In this document: piece by piece, positions 1 to 8,804 of the stretch
Numbering within the stretch: the first letter of the stretch is position 1
Layout of the letters: each line of letters starts with the position of its first letter
Assembly (NCBI GenBank): GCA_947496355.1
Contig: CANMCO010000003.1
Coordinates: 372,001 to 436,000 of the forward strand
DNA: 64,000 bases
Source of the DNA: an uncultured Aquimarina sp.
Lineage (GTDB): Bacteria; Bacteroidota; Bacteroidia; Flavobacteriales; Flavobacteriaceae
Direction of reading: 5' to 3'
Translations under genes and position numbers: made by a program
Notes under the pieces: generated by a model
The model's input: the letters and a program-made list of their open reading frames with translations, nothing else
What the model was told of the DNA's origin: nothing
Database searches by the model: none

Positions 1-232
1 CAGCAAGTATATCCCTAAGCTCGGTTTCAGGAATTTCATTGCCCACAAATTGTTGTATTGCCTGATATGCAATCTCTACATTATCCAAAGTCTCTATGTT
101 TTCAAAGAACGATTTTGGCAAAGGAGTTATACTTTCTGGAAAATATAACCCTCGATCTGGAGCTAATCCTTTAATTACTGCTTCAGAGAATGTTACTTTA
201 TGTGCGTTATTGTTTAAACTATAATATTGCAT
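1..232 (-). CDS. thrC: Threonine synthase, N-terminal part (cut by window edge)
   Basis: Threonine synthase converts O-phosphohomoserine to threonine with PLP in the cytoplasm. Only the first 77 residues are inside the window. They begin MQYYSLNNNAHKVTF and contain the family signature GLAPDRGLYFPE. The PLP lysine lies outside. It is the last gene of the thrA-thrB-ridA-thrC operon on the minus strand, about 20 bases after ridA. The call rests on the N-terminal signature and on operon position, and is secure. Confidence 0.93.
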   Translation of the reverse strand, partial: MQYYSLNNNAHKVTFSEAVIKGLAPDRGLYFPESITPLPKSFFENIETLDNVEIAYQAIQQFVGNEIPETELRDILA

Positions 233-253
233 TATTCTTTATTCTTATAGGTG

Positions 254-616
254 TTATACTACTGCAGAAAATTCAATTTCTACAAAAATTTCAGGAGCGA
301 TAAGTTTTGATACTTCAACCATTGTGGTCACGGGTCTTATATTACCAAAAAATTCCCCATGCGCTTTTCCGATCTGTTCCCATTTGGAAATATCGGTACA
401 ATAGATTCTTGTTCTTATAACATTGCTTAAATCTGCATCAAGTTCCTGTAGGGCTTTTTTAGCGATTTGAATGATTGCTACAGTTTGATCATATTCATTA
501 ATTCCTTTTGCGGTTGTACCAGAAATTTCTATTGTATCTCCAATCTTAATTGCCCTGGAGTACCCCACAATGTCCTCCCACGGAGCTCCTGTTGATATTT
601 TTTTAATTTCTTTCAT
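254..616 (-). CDS. RidA/YjgF-family enamine deaminase inside the thr operon
   Basis: A 120-aa RidA-family protein of the usual length. These cytosolic trimers hydrolyse reactive enamine/imine intermediates made by PLP enzymes, such as 2-aminoacrylate. The conserved arginine is in RTRIYCTD and the C-terminal acidic strand VEIEFSA is present. The gene lies between thrB and thrC with 5 bases to thrB and about 20 to thrC, so it is co-transcribed with threonine synthesis. A role in removing enamines released around threonine synthase or threonine dehydratase is inferred from this position. The family assignment is firm; the substrate is not known. Confidence 0.9.
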   Translation of the reverse strand: MKEIKKISTGAPWEDIVGYSRAIKIGDTIEISGTTAKGINEYDQTVAIIQIAKKALQELDADLSNVIRTRIYCTDISKWEQIGKAHGEFFGNIRPVTTMVEVSKLIAPEIFVEIEFSAVV

Positions 617-621
617 AAGTG

Positions 622-1554
622 TTATTTCATTATTCTGACACCTTGACTATTTATCTTTGATACATGAATATCAAAGTCCAGTCCAGTCTTGCTATATATC
701 TCTTGCATTGCTTCTGCCACAAGGTTAGCTGTTACTTCGCCCTTACTAAGGGCAAAAATTGAAGGGCCAGAACCAGATATACCACATCCTAAAGCTCCTT
801 TCAAAATAGCAGCTTCTTTTACGGCTTTAAATTCTGGAATTAATATTGACCTAAGCGGTTCAATAATTACGTCTTCTAGACTTCGACCTATAAGTTCATA
901 ATCTTCGGTAAGCAATCCTGCCACAAGTCCTCCTACATTTCCCCATTGTTGTACTGCATCTTTTAATTTTACGTTTTGTTTAATAACCGATCTAGAATCT
1001 GATGTTTTTACTTCAATTTGAGGATGAATTACAGTCATAACCAGATCGGAAGGAGCATTTAATCTAACTACATCCAAGGGATTATAACTGCGAACCAAGG
1101 TGAAACTTCCCAGCAGGGCAGGAGCCACATTGTCTGCATGAGCATTGCCACTCGCTAGTTTTTCTCCTTCCATTGCAAAAGCCACTAATTCATGCGCTGT
1201 AAATGGGTTTTCTAACAAATAGTTTACGGCCCACACAGCTCCGGCACTACTAGCTGCACTGCTACCAATTCCACTACCTGCTTTAATTTTTTTATAAATC
1301 TCTATCTCTACACCAATTTCTTTACCATACTTTTTTAACAAGGCTTCGACAGATACTCCGGCAACATTCTTGTGTGTTTCCATTGGTAAATTTGCTCCAT
1401 CAATTTTGGTGATTTTTACTCCGGGTTCTGATGTAAGAGATATAATCATTTCATCACCTACATTATCCAAACAACATCCTAAAACATCAAACCCACAACA
1501 AAGATTTGCCACTGTGGCTGGAGCAAATATTTTAATACTCTTCTTCATTATCAT
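622..1554 (-). CDS. thrB: Homoserine kinase
   Basis: GHMP-family kinase that phosphorylates homoserine with ATP, giving the substrate of threonine synthase. The N-terminal motif APATVANLCCGFDVLG (about residues 11-26) and the glycine/serine-rich ATP loop GSGIGSSAASSAG (about residues 93-105) are intact. The C-terminal GCGISGSGPSIFAL motif is also present. Length (310 aa) is normal. The start overlaps the thrA stop codon (TAATG), indicating translational coupling; a second ATG two codons downstream is also possible. Confidence 0.95.
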   Translation of the reverse strand: MIMKKSIKIFAPATVANLCCGFDVLGCCLDNVGDEMIISLTSEPGVKITKIDGANLPMETHKNVAGVSVEALLKKYGKEIGVEIEIYKKIKAGSGIGSSAASSAGAVWAVNYLLENPFTAHELVAFAMEGEKLASGNAHADNVAPALLGSFTLVRSYNPLDVVRLNAPSDLVMTVIHPQIEVKTSDSRSVIKQNVKLKDAVQQWGNVGGLVAGLLTEDYELIGRSLEDVIIEPLRSILIPEFKAVKEAAILKGALGCGISGSGPSIFALSKGEVTANLVAEAMQEIYSKTGLDFDIHVSKINSQGVRIMK

Positions 1555-3998
1555 TACTTTTTACCAATTCTAATAATATCTGCAAAGATACCAGATGCAG
1601 TGACATCTGCACCGGCACCGGCACCTTTTACAATTAGGGGTTGCTCGGGATATCGATCTGTAAAAAATAATACGATATTGTCACTACCCTCAAGATTATA
1701 AAAAGGGTGATCCTTCGGTATATGTTGTAGGCCTACTTTAGCTTTTTCTTTTTCGTACTGCGCTACATATTTTAAACGACAGTCTTTTTTGTTCGCTTCC
1801 TCAAAAATTTCTTGGAAGTGGTTTTCGTTTTGCTTTAAAGAATCAAGAAAACCTTGAACACTTGTTGTGTTTAAACTTTCTTCGGGTAAAAATGATTCAT
1901 TTTCTATGTTATTTAACTCCATTACCTTTCCACTTTCGCGAGCAAGAATTAGAATTTTACGAGCTACATCGATTCCGCTTAAATCAATTTTAGGATCAGG
2001 CTCTGTGTACCCTTCTTCTTGAGCTTGTTTTACAATATCATGAAAAGTAACTCCTTTCTTAAAGTTGTTGAATACAAAATTAAGACTACCAGATAATACT
2101 GCTTGTATTTTATGAATATTATCTCCTGAAGCAATGAGGTTGTTAAGCGTATCAATTACAGGTAATCCAGCACCAACATTGGTTTCATAAAGGAATGAAG
2201 CATTAAATTTTCTTGATAGATCTTGCAATTCTTCATAATTAGTATATTCATCTGCACAAGCAATTTTATTACAAGTAACAACAGCCATACTTTCAGAAAG
2301 GTAATGCTTGTAAACTTTGGCAATATCTGGGTTTGCGGTATTATCTACAAAAATTGAATTACGAAGATTCATCTCTTTTGCTTGCTCAAAAAAACCTTGT
2401 GAGTTTGCCTTTTTTCCCTTTGCCAGTTTTTCTTCCCACGAATTAAGATCAATCCCACTTTCGTCAAAAACCATTTTCCTTGAGTTCGACAATCCCACAA
2501 CCCTAATTTTTAGGCGTAATTTATCTTTTAAGTATTTGTTTTGTTGTTCAAGTTGTTCTAATAATTTACTTCCAACATTTCCAACTCCTGTAATAAATAG
2601 ATTTAATTGTTTAGTTTTTACTTCAAAGAATCGTTCATGTAATGTATTAAGTGCTTTTTTAATATCTTTTTTCTCTATTACTACCGAAATATTCTTTTCA
2701 GATGCTCCTTGTGCAATCGCTCTTATATTTACGTTGTTTTTTCCAAGAGTGCTAAACATTTTACCGCTAAGTCCTTGATGGTGATACATATTATCTCCTA
2801 CTAGTGCTATAATGGCAACATCATTTTCGATTTTTACGGGGTCTACTTTATGTTTGGATATTTCAAATTCGAAAGTTGCATCTAATATTTCTTTTGCTTT
2901 AGGAGCATCTGATGCGTCAACGACCAGACAAATTGAATGCTCAGAAGAAGCTTGTGTGATTAAGATGACATTAATATTTTCAAGGAAAAGAGCTTCAAAA
3001 AGTCTTTTTGAAAACCCTGGAATTCCTACCATTCCACTTCCTTCAAGTGAAATAATTGATATACTATCAATATGACTAATACCCGTTACTGGTTTTTTTC
3101 GACCCTCTACATTTCTTGTTATAAGAGTTCCATTATCCAAAGGCTCAAAAGTATTTTTAATAACTATTGGGATATCCTTGTCCAGAACAGGATGTATAGT
3201 TGGTGGATAGATTACTTTGGCTCCAAAATGAGAAAGCTCCATTGCTTCATGATACGAAATATGACGTACAGGTTTTGCTTGTTTTACTATTTTCGGATTA
3301 GCCGTATACATACCACTTACATCCGTCCAGATCTGTAGTTCTTTGGCGTCAATTGCCGCTGCAAGAATTGCTGCCGTAAAATCAGACCCACCTCTTCCTA
3401 GTGTTGTAGGTTCTCCATTATACGTTCTAGCAACAAAACCAGGAAATAAGGCGATCTTATTTGAATTACTTTTAGAAAACTCTTTAACTCTTTGGTTTGT
3501 TTCTTGATAATCAATTGTAACCTTTGAATTGGTATTTTTTACAATCACATCACGAGAATCCTTTAATATAAGATCTAATCCTTTTACCTTTGCTGCCTCT
3601 GCTATTATATAGGACGAAAGTAATTCTCCGTAACTCGCAATTACCGCCTCTGTTTTTGAGGAAAGTTCACTTAATAAGTATACACCTTCACATAAAGATT
3701 CTAATGTGTTTAACTGTGCTTTAACCTTACTAATAATACTACTTTGAGAAGCAATTGGAATTAAAATTTTTATTGCATCAATATGCCTTTTTTCAATTTC
3801 AATTAATGTGTCTTTATATTTTTTATTATTTGTAGAAGCTGCTTCGCCTGCCTGTAATAGTAAATCTGTAACTCCACCCATAGCAGAAACCACCACATAA
3901 AGTGATTGTTTTTTGGATTGCTTTTCTATAATGTCAATTACGTTTTCTATAGATGCTGCATTGGCAACAGAAGAACCTCCGAATTTTAGAACGTTCAT
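1554..3998 (-). CDS. thrA: Bifunctional aspartate kinase / homoserine dehydrogenase
   Basis: An 814-aa fusion catalysing the first and third steps of the homoserine branch. The aspartokinase domain opens with MNVLKFGGSSVANA and contains GRGGSDFTAA. ACT-type regulatory repeats follow at roughly residues 310-460 (for example SISIISLEGSGMVGIPG). The homoserine dehydrogenase Rossmann motif ITGVGNVGSKLL starts near residue 465. Fused ThrA is usual in Bacteroidota and gammaproteobacteria and is often feedback-inhibited by threonine. First structural gene of the operon; a leader peptide gene lies about 100 bases upstream. Confidence 0.97.
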   Translation of the reverse strand: MNVLKFGGSSVANAASIENVIDIIEKQSKKQSLYVVVSAMGGVTDLLLQAGEAASTNNKKYKDTLIEIEKRHIDAIKILIPIASQSSIISKVKAQLNTLESLCEGVYLLSELSSKTEAVIASYGELLSSYIIAEAAKVKGLDLILKDSRDVIVKNTNSKVTIDYQETNQRVKEFSKSNSNKIALFPGFVARTYNGEPTTLGRGGSDFTAAILAAAIDAKELQIWTDVSGMYTANPKIVKQAKPVRHISYHEAMELSHFGAKVIYPPTIHPVLDKDIPIVIKNTFEPLDNGTLITRNVEGRKKPVTGISHIDSISIISLEGSGMVGIPGFSKRLFEALFLENINVILITQASSEHSICLVVDASDAPKAKEILDATFEFEISKHKVDPVKIENDVAIIALVGDNMYHHQGLSGKMFSTLGKNNVNIRAIAQGASEKNISVVIEKKDIKKALNTLHERFFEVKTKQLNLFITGVGNVGSKLLEQLEQQNKYLKDKLRLKIRVVGLSNSRKMVFDESGIDLNSWEEKLAKGKKANSQGFFEQAKEMNLRNSIFVDNTANPDIAKVYKHYLSESMAVVTCNKIACADEYTNYEELQDLSRKFNASFLYETNVGAGLPVIDTLNNLIASGDNIHKIQAVLSGSLNFVFNNFKKGVTFHDIVKQAQEEGYTEPDPKIDLSGIDVARKILILARESGKVMELNNIENESFLPEESLNTTSVQGFLDSLKQNENHFQEIFEEANKKDCRLKYVAQYEKEKAKVGLQHIPKDHPFYNLEGSDNIVLFFTDRYPEQPLIVKGAGAGADVTASGIFADIIRIGKK

Positions 3999-4040
3999 AA
4001 TACTTTTTTTGTTGAAAATTAATGATAAAGCTTGTTTTCG

Positions 4041-4065
4041 GTAGCTCTTTGCTTTTGCAAACTAC
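4041..4065 (-). promoter_or_regulatory. Hairpin between thr leader peptide and thrA
   Basis: On the minus strand GTAG-TTTGC, AAAA loop, GCAAA-GAG-CTAC forms a 9-bp stem with a 3-nt bulge. It lies between the leader stop codon and the thrA start. No U-run follows it, so it is not a classical intrinsic terminator. It could be a pause or control hairpin of a transcription or translation attenuator. The pairing is visible in the sequence; the function is inferred. Confidence 0.35.
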
Positions 4066-4096
4066 GTACTTGTTTTGGTGATGATATACAATTTAA

Positions 4097-4207
4097 TTAA
4101 CCCCTAAGGGTAATAATAGTTGTAGTACGCGTAAAAGAAGTAATCCCAGAAACGGTAATCGTTCCTAGAGAAATCAATAAAGCCAAGATGAAAACGGTAC
4201 TAAACAT
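4097..4207 (-). CDS. thrL: Threonine/isoleucine-rich thr operon leader peptide
   Basis: A 36-codon open frame, ATG at 4207 to TAA at 4097-4099, ends about 100 bases before thrA on the same strand. It has nine Thr and six Ile codons, concentrated in the second half (ITVSGITSF, then RTTTIITLRG just before the stop). Such a run just before a biosynthetic operon is the hallmark of a ribosome-mediated attenuator, like thrL of enterobacteria, which senses both threonyl- and isoleucyl-tRNA. The N-terminal half is hydrophobic (FSTVFILALLISL). It is too short for most gene callers. The symbol is by analogy only. Confidence 0.75.
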   Translation of the reverse strand: MFSTVFILALLISLGTITVSGITSFTRTTTIITLRG

Positions 4208-4341
4208 TAGTTTGTCTTATATTGTTAGATCAAATGTATAATTTTTTACTTTTAAAGAAAATTAAATTAAGGCAATACTTAAACTTTTGTTAATTCAACA
4301 ATATATAACATATTTCATTATATAATTCCCAAAAATAACTC

Positions 4342-5877
4342 ATGAAAATATTTTCTGCACAACAAATGCGAATGGCCGATGAGGCTACTATTAAATCTCA
4401 AAACATAAGTTCTCTGGAATTAATGGAGCAAGCGGCTTCAAGAACATTCGATTTAATTCATAATAAGTTACAGGGAACTCCGATGTTAATACATGTTTTT
4501 TGTGGTATTGGAAATAATGGTGGAGATGGTTTGGTTATTTCTAGATTGCTTATAGAACATGGGTATCATGTAAAGACATATATCGTAAATTTTAGTGATA
4601 ATAGATCAAAGGATTTTTTAGCCAATTACGATCGATTAAAAGAAATTGCCAATGAATGGCCGGTACAGTTAAAATCTGAAGAAGATTTTCCTGAAATCAA
4701 TTATCAAGATATGGTAATTGATGCAATTTTTGGGATTGGACTTAACAGGCCATTGGTTCCCTGGGTAGTATCTTTAGTCAAACATATAAATCAATCTAAT
4801 TGTTTTACACTTTCGGTAGATATCCCTTCTGGGTTATATCCGGATAAATTATATGACGATCCTAACGGAGTAATTTTTGCAAATATTACAGTCACGTTTC
4901 AATTACCCAAACTGATTTTCTTTTTACCACAGACAGGTGTGTATACTCAGGATGTAGAGGTCATTGATATAGGTTTAAATCGTGAAATTTTAATGCAAAC
5001 TACAGGAATAGCTGAGTTAATAACTAAAAACGAAATAGTACCATTGTACCGTAATAGACATAAATATGGACACAAGGGTACGTATGGACATGCTGTTATA
5101 ATAGGAGGGAGCTATGGTAAAATTGGAAGTGTAGTTTTGGCTGCCAAGGCCGCTTTAAAGACAGGATCAGGATTGGTTACAGCATATATTCCAGAATGTG
5201 GATATGATGTGCTTCAAACCGCCGTACCAGAGGTTATGGTAGTCACAGATGATAGTGATGATAATCTAACAGAAATCACCCTTGATTTTGAAGCATCTGC
5301 TATAGGAATTGGAATAGGATTAGGAACGAACGCAAAAACAGCAAAGGCATTTGGAGATTTTTTGAAAACTAAGCCGTCAAAACTCGTTATTGATGCTGAT
5401 GGAATTAATATTCTGGCTAAACATCCAGAATTTCAAGATAATCTACAGCCACAAACAGTATTAACGCCACACCCTAAAGAATTAGAGCGATTAATTGGTG
5501 AATGGAAAGATGATTTTGATAAACTAGAAAAGACCAAAGAATTTTCTAAAAAACATAAATGTATAATTGTCATTAAGGGGGCTAATTCTATCACAATTTT
5601 TCAAGATCAAATGTATGTGAATAATACTGGAAACCCTGGCATGGCAACCGCTGGTAGTGGAGATGTACTTACAGGTATGATTACAGGATTATTATCCCAA
5701 GGGTATGATCCTTTACAAGCTGCCGTTTTTGGTGTGTATTTACACGGTAGTTCAGGTGATTTGACGGCACAAGCTACTGGTTTTGAGTCATTAGTCGCTA
5801 GTGATATTATTTCAAATATTGGCAAAGCATTTCTAGAATTGTTTAAAACACCTAATATTCCCGAAAAACAAGGATAG
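4342..5877 (+). CDS. nnr: Bifunctional NAD(P)H-hydrate epimerase / ADP-dependent dehydratase
   Basis: A metabolite-repair enzyme of 511 aa. The N-terminal YjeF_N domain (about 1-215, motif CGIGNNGGDGLV) epimerises damaged NAD(P)HX. The C-terminal YjeF_C carbohydrate-kinase-like domain (about 225-500; GTYGHAVIIGGSYGKIGS and NPGMATAGSGDVLTGMI) dehydrates S-NAD(P)HX using ADP. The domain order and length are those of the common bacterial fusion. It is a single cytosolic gene, divergent from the thr operon. The only unusual point is the roughly 340-base upstream region it shares with the thr leader. Confidence 0.94.
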   Translation: MKIFSAQQMRMADEATIKSQNISSLELMEQAASRTFDLIHNKLQGTPMLIHVFCGIGNNGGDGLVISRLLIEHGYHVKTYIVNFSDNRSKDFLANYDRLKEIANEWPVQLKSEEDFPEINYQDMVIDAIFGIGLNRPLVPWVVSLVKHINQSNCFTLSVDIPSGLYPDKLYDDPNGVIFANITVTFQLPKLIFFLPQTGVYTQDVEVIDIGLNREILMQTTGIAELITKNEIVPLYRNRHKYGHKGTYGHAVIIGGSYGKIGSVVLAAKAALKTGSGLVTAYIPECGYDVLQTAVPEVMVVTDDSDDNLTEITLDFEASAIGIGIGLGTNAKTAKAFGDFLKTKPSKLVIDADGINILAKHPEFQDNLQPQTVLTPHPKELERLIGEWKDDFDKLEKTKEFSKKHKCIIVIKGANSITIFQDQMYVNNTGNPGMATAGSGDVLTGMITGLLSQGYDPLQAAVFGVYLHGSSGDLTAQATGFESLVASDIISNIGKAFLELFKTPNIPEKQG

Positions 5878-5990
5878 CTAATTGTTGTTTAACGTAAAAA
5901 TAATGTGGTTTTAAAGCACAATTTTGTGGTTCTTTTGGAGTTAATTTAATGTAATCCAAATTACATTTGATTGATAATTTAAAAAGCAAA

Positions 5991-6863
5991 ATGATGACAA
6001 GAAAAATTTTAGTTTTAACTACACTTATTTTGGGAGTAATAATCACTTCCTGTTCTAGTGATGATGGCCCTCCAACTGCTAATTTACAGCTAGAGACTAT
6101 AGGGTTACAGCCGCTTATAGGAGGGACTACATACCAAGGTTGGCTTATCGTAGATGGACAACCCAAACCGACTGAGAAATTCACAAACCCAGCAGGTACA
6201 ATTAACTTTAACATGCTTGTTTCTGATCTTGAGGATGCTACTCAGTTTGTGTTAACTATAGAACCAGTAGGAGATAATGACAATATACCTTCTGCTGCAA
6301 AAATATTAACTGGAAATTTTACAGGAACCGCTGCGCCACTTGATTTTGAATCTGTTGTTACAGATTTATCAGTTACTTCGGGTCAATTTTTTCTGGCTAC
6401 TCCAACTGATGATGTTGCAGATAATGATGAGTTTGGCGTTTGGTTCATGGATGGAGCCAGTGCTCCAGGCTTGAACCTTCCCGACTTGGCAAGTGGTTGG
6501 AAGTATGAAGGGTGGGTAGATTTTGGAAACAAAATTGTATCCACTGGTACTTTTTCTAACGAAGAAGTAACCGATGATGGAAATTTCTTTAAAGGTTCTG
6601 GGGGAACAGTTCCAGGATTTCCAGGAGAGGATTTTCTTATTATTCCAAGTCAAATCCCTTTAACCGGTATTACATTTCCTGCATCAGTACTTAGTAAACG
6701 AGTATTTATAACTGTAGAGCCTTTTCAGGACAATGATCCGGCTCCATTTTTTATAGAACCACTTAGCGCAACAGCCGGAATAACTACAGGACCAGAAAAC
6801 CCTGTGGTGATGATTTCTAATACAGCTATTCCCTCTGGTAGAGTAACACGACCAAATTTATAG
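5991..6863 (+). CDS. Lipoprotein with two repeats resembling anti-sigma/RskA-like C-terminal domains
   Basis: The ATG at 5991 starts MMTRKILVLTTLILGVIITSC, a lipoprotein signal with the acylated Cys in ITSCSS; an upstream TTG at 5967 is less likely. The mature part contains two related copies of about 120 residues. Each has a 'Y.GW.V/I' strand (YQGWLIVDGQ and YEGWVDFGNK) and a closing 'TIEPVGDND' or 'TVEPFQDND' segment. This resembles the extracellular part of RskA-type anti-sigma proteins, but there is no membrane helix or sigma-binding domain. It is probably an inner- or outer-membrane-anchored surface lipoprotein of unknown role. Confidence 0.75.
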   Translation: MMTRKILVLTTLILGVIITSCSSDDGPPTANLQLETIGLQPLIGGTTYQGWLIVDGQPKPTEKFTNPAGTINFNMLVSDLEDATQFVLTIEPVGDNDNIPSAAKILTGNFTGTAAPLDFESVVTDLSVTSGQFFLATPTDDVADNDEFGVWFMDGASAPGLNLPDLASGWKYEGWVDFGNKIVSTGTFSNEEVTDDGNFFKGSGGTVPGFPGEDFLIIPSQIPLTGITFPASVLSKRVFITVEPFQDNDPAPFFIEPLSATAGITTGPENPVVMISNTAIPSGRVTRPNL

Positions 6864-6886
6864 GTCTTAGTTAAATGATATATTTT

Positions 6887-6918
6887 AAAAACTCTTGCCT
6901 TTGGCAGGAGTTTTTTTT
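6887..6918. terminator. Bidirectional intrinsic terminator
   Basis: AAAACTCTTGCC, TTT loop, GGCAGGAGTTTT followed by a T-run on the plus strand and preceded by A-rich sequence, so it works in both directions. It separates the convergent lipoprotein gene (ending 6863) and LRR gene (ending 6918). Confidence 0.85.
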
Positions 6919-7862
6919 CACTTTTGTTCAAAAGAAAGTAAAAAGAACCTTTTAAATAGCTTCTCTGCTTTTGATTTTTCGGTTTTGGGTATAGGATTGT
7001 TATCCAAAATAAGACCAGCCAGAGAGTATTTTTCAACCTCATAGACTTCAGGAATACTATTTATGACATTATTATTTATATGAACCATAAATAAAGATTT
7101 CATCTTGGTAAATACTACTGGTAGTTCGGTTAATTTATTGTATCCAGCATGTATAACCCATGTTTTCATGTCTGACATTTCTTCCGGAAGTTCTTGCAAG
7201 TTATTATGGTCTAGATATAAAAATCGAACTTGATTCATTTTTCCAATCGTACCTGGTAATGTTTCTAATTCATTATGATCTAACCACAAAGAATATAAGT
7301 CTAGAAGTTGACTTAATAATTCAAAGTTTTTATTACCTCTAAGTTTGTTGTATGATAAATTTAGATCCTTAATCGATTTTAAATTGGTGATATTTTCTGG
7401 TAAGGTTGTAATATTATTCCCTTTCAAATTCAAAAACTCTATGGGTGATTCAGAAATAAGATTTAGCATATGATTTAAATCAATGTCCGGATTTTGTGCA
7501 ACAGACAACTGCTTAAGATTTGTAAACGTTTTAATTGACTGGGGTAATTTGGATATATTCAAACTATCCAAAATCAATATTTGTAAATCTTTACTAGAAG
7601 ATATTTTCTGTAAAGCTTGCTCTAAGTTCAAATTAGGATTACCGCTTAGATTCAACATCCTGAGGTTTTTCAACATTGAAATAGATATAGGTAAATCATC
7701 CAGGTTTTGATTGCTTACATCCAGTCGATATACCTTGGATATGTTATCCTTTGGAATGTTGGTAAAGGTTTTGCTATAAAAGTTGGTATACGTAGTGCAG
7801 CTATTGCTTAAAATTGCTAAAATATAAAGTTGCGCATATAAGAGATATTTTTTATTCATCAC
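6918..7862 (-). CDS. Leucine-rich-repeat lipoprotein
   Basis: The N-terminus has a lipoprotein signal ending LAILSNSC, so the protein is membrane anchored. The rest is about nine leucine-rich repeats of the bacterial 23-residue kind (LRMLNLSGNPNL, LQILILDSLNI, VRFLYLDHNNLQELP and others), followed by a short basic C-terminal cap. LRR solenoids bind proteins; the partner is unknown. Its start overlaps the end of the upstream 316-aa gene by 11 bases, so the two are one operon and probably act together. Confidence 0.85.
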   Translation of the reverse strand: MMNKKYLLYAQLYILAILSNSCTTYTNFYSKTFTNIPKDNISKVYRLDVSNQNLDDLPISISMLKNLRMLNLSGNPNLNLEQALQKISSSKDLQILILDSLNISKLPQSIKTFTNLKQLSVAQNPDIDLNHMLNLISESPIEFLNLKGNNITTLPENITNLKSIKDLNLSYNKLRGNKNFELLSQLLDLYSLWLDHNELETLPGTIGKMNQVRFLYLDHNNLQELPEEMSDMKTWVIHAGYNKLTELPVVFTKMKSLFMVHINNNVINSIPEVYEVEKYSLAGLILDNNPIPKTEKSKAEKLFKRFFLLSFEQK

Positions 7863-8802
7863 TTACTTCTTTTAAAAATGCATTACCAGAAATTTCTATG
7901 TATAATTTATCCTGCGTTTCTACTATCCAAGGAAATCGTGGGTTTAATCCTAGGCCATCATGCAACTTGTTTTGAATATATGCTCCTGCTTTCTGGCTAT
8001 TGACTCCCAATTTGGTATGTACTAAATAATGATCTTCCTGATACGATCCGTATCCATAAATATTTCCATAGAAAAGATCTGTAATAGGGGGTAACGTGAA
8101 CCATACATTTTTGCGTCCATCATCAGAATTTATGGTATTTCTGGGAGATCGACTATAATCTGGCCTTGGAGTGAAAAGGTCTATTCCTAACCCTAGCTGA
8201 TATATTTTTTCTAAGCCTTGTGTTTTTGTAAAACCAATGTCTAACGAACCGGTAACACCATAATCTGTTCCAGCTCCTTTAAACCAACCTATTTTAAAAT
8301 CATTAAGAAAGGCGAGATGAATATTGTGATTTGCATTACTGAATCGCATGTATAAAGCTCCACGTTTTATACCATACGATTTTAAGGCTTTTGGCAAAAA
8401 ATCTTTACTGAAACCAAAACCAAGACCATTAAAACCTCCTTCACCCAGTGGATTAAATATAATGGCTGTATTCATATTGGATATTGACGACCCCAGAAGA
8501 TTACTATTTTTACCGACTCCGGCAAGCGCAAAGAATTCATAAGAATAAGCAAATCCAGATACTTTTACTGTATGTCGTTTTGTAAACTGATATGATGCTA
8601 TAGATAATCCACTTTCTAAAGATAAATCGCCATATTTTAATGTCCCAAATCCAAAAACACCCAGTTTCAGCCATTGATTCTGATTTCCTAATGTAATTTC
8701 AGCTTTTAGTTGGATTCCTCCGTCTGCATTTAATTTTTGGGCACATATTGTAGAAGAACTTACGAATATAAGAAAAACAGTAAGAGCTCTTAATCCATCC
8801 AT
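7852..8802 (-). CDS. Secreted protein, possibly related to the polymorphic toxin type 23 (Ntox23) family
   Basis: A 316-aa protein with an N-terminal signal peptide cleaved near STICAQ. The mature part is rich in beta strands with alternating glycine/aromatic residues (LGVFGFGTLKYGDLSLESGL). It also carries segments such as GLGFGFSKDFLP, ALYMRFSNANHNIHLAFLNDFK and LHDGLGLNPRFPW. I recall such segments from flavobacterial proteins labelled polymorphic toxin type 23, but this was not checked and the name does not prove toxicity. It is followed by an overlapping LRR lipoprotein gene. An envelope beta-barrel role is an alternative. Confidence 0.55.
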   Translation of the reverse strand: MDGLRALTVFLIFVSSSTICAQKLNADGGIQLKAEITLGNQNQWLKLGVFGFGTLKYGDLSLESGLSIASYQFTKRHTVKVSGFAYSYEFFALAGVGKNSNLLGSSISNMNTAIIFNPLGEGGFNGLGFGFSKDFLPKALKSYGIKRGALYMRFSNANHNIHLAFLNDFKIGWFKGAGTDYGVTGSLDIGFTKTQGLEKIYQLGLGIDLFTPRPDYSRSPRNTINSDDGRKNVWFTLPPITDLFYGNIYGYGSYQEDHYLVHTKLGVNSQKAGAYIQNKLHDGLGLNPRFPWIVETQDKLYIEISGNAFLKEVSDE

Positions 8803-8804
8803 CT

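Noticed and set aside
3072..3338. Plus-strand open frames inside thrA and similar antisense frames elsewhere
   Set aside because: They are shadows of the well-supported thrA coding frame, with no family motif and low-complexity composition.
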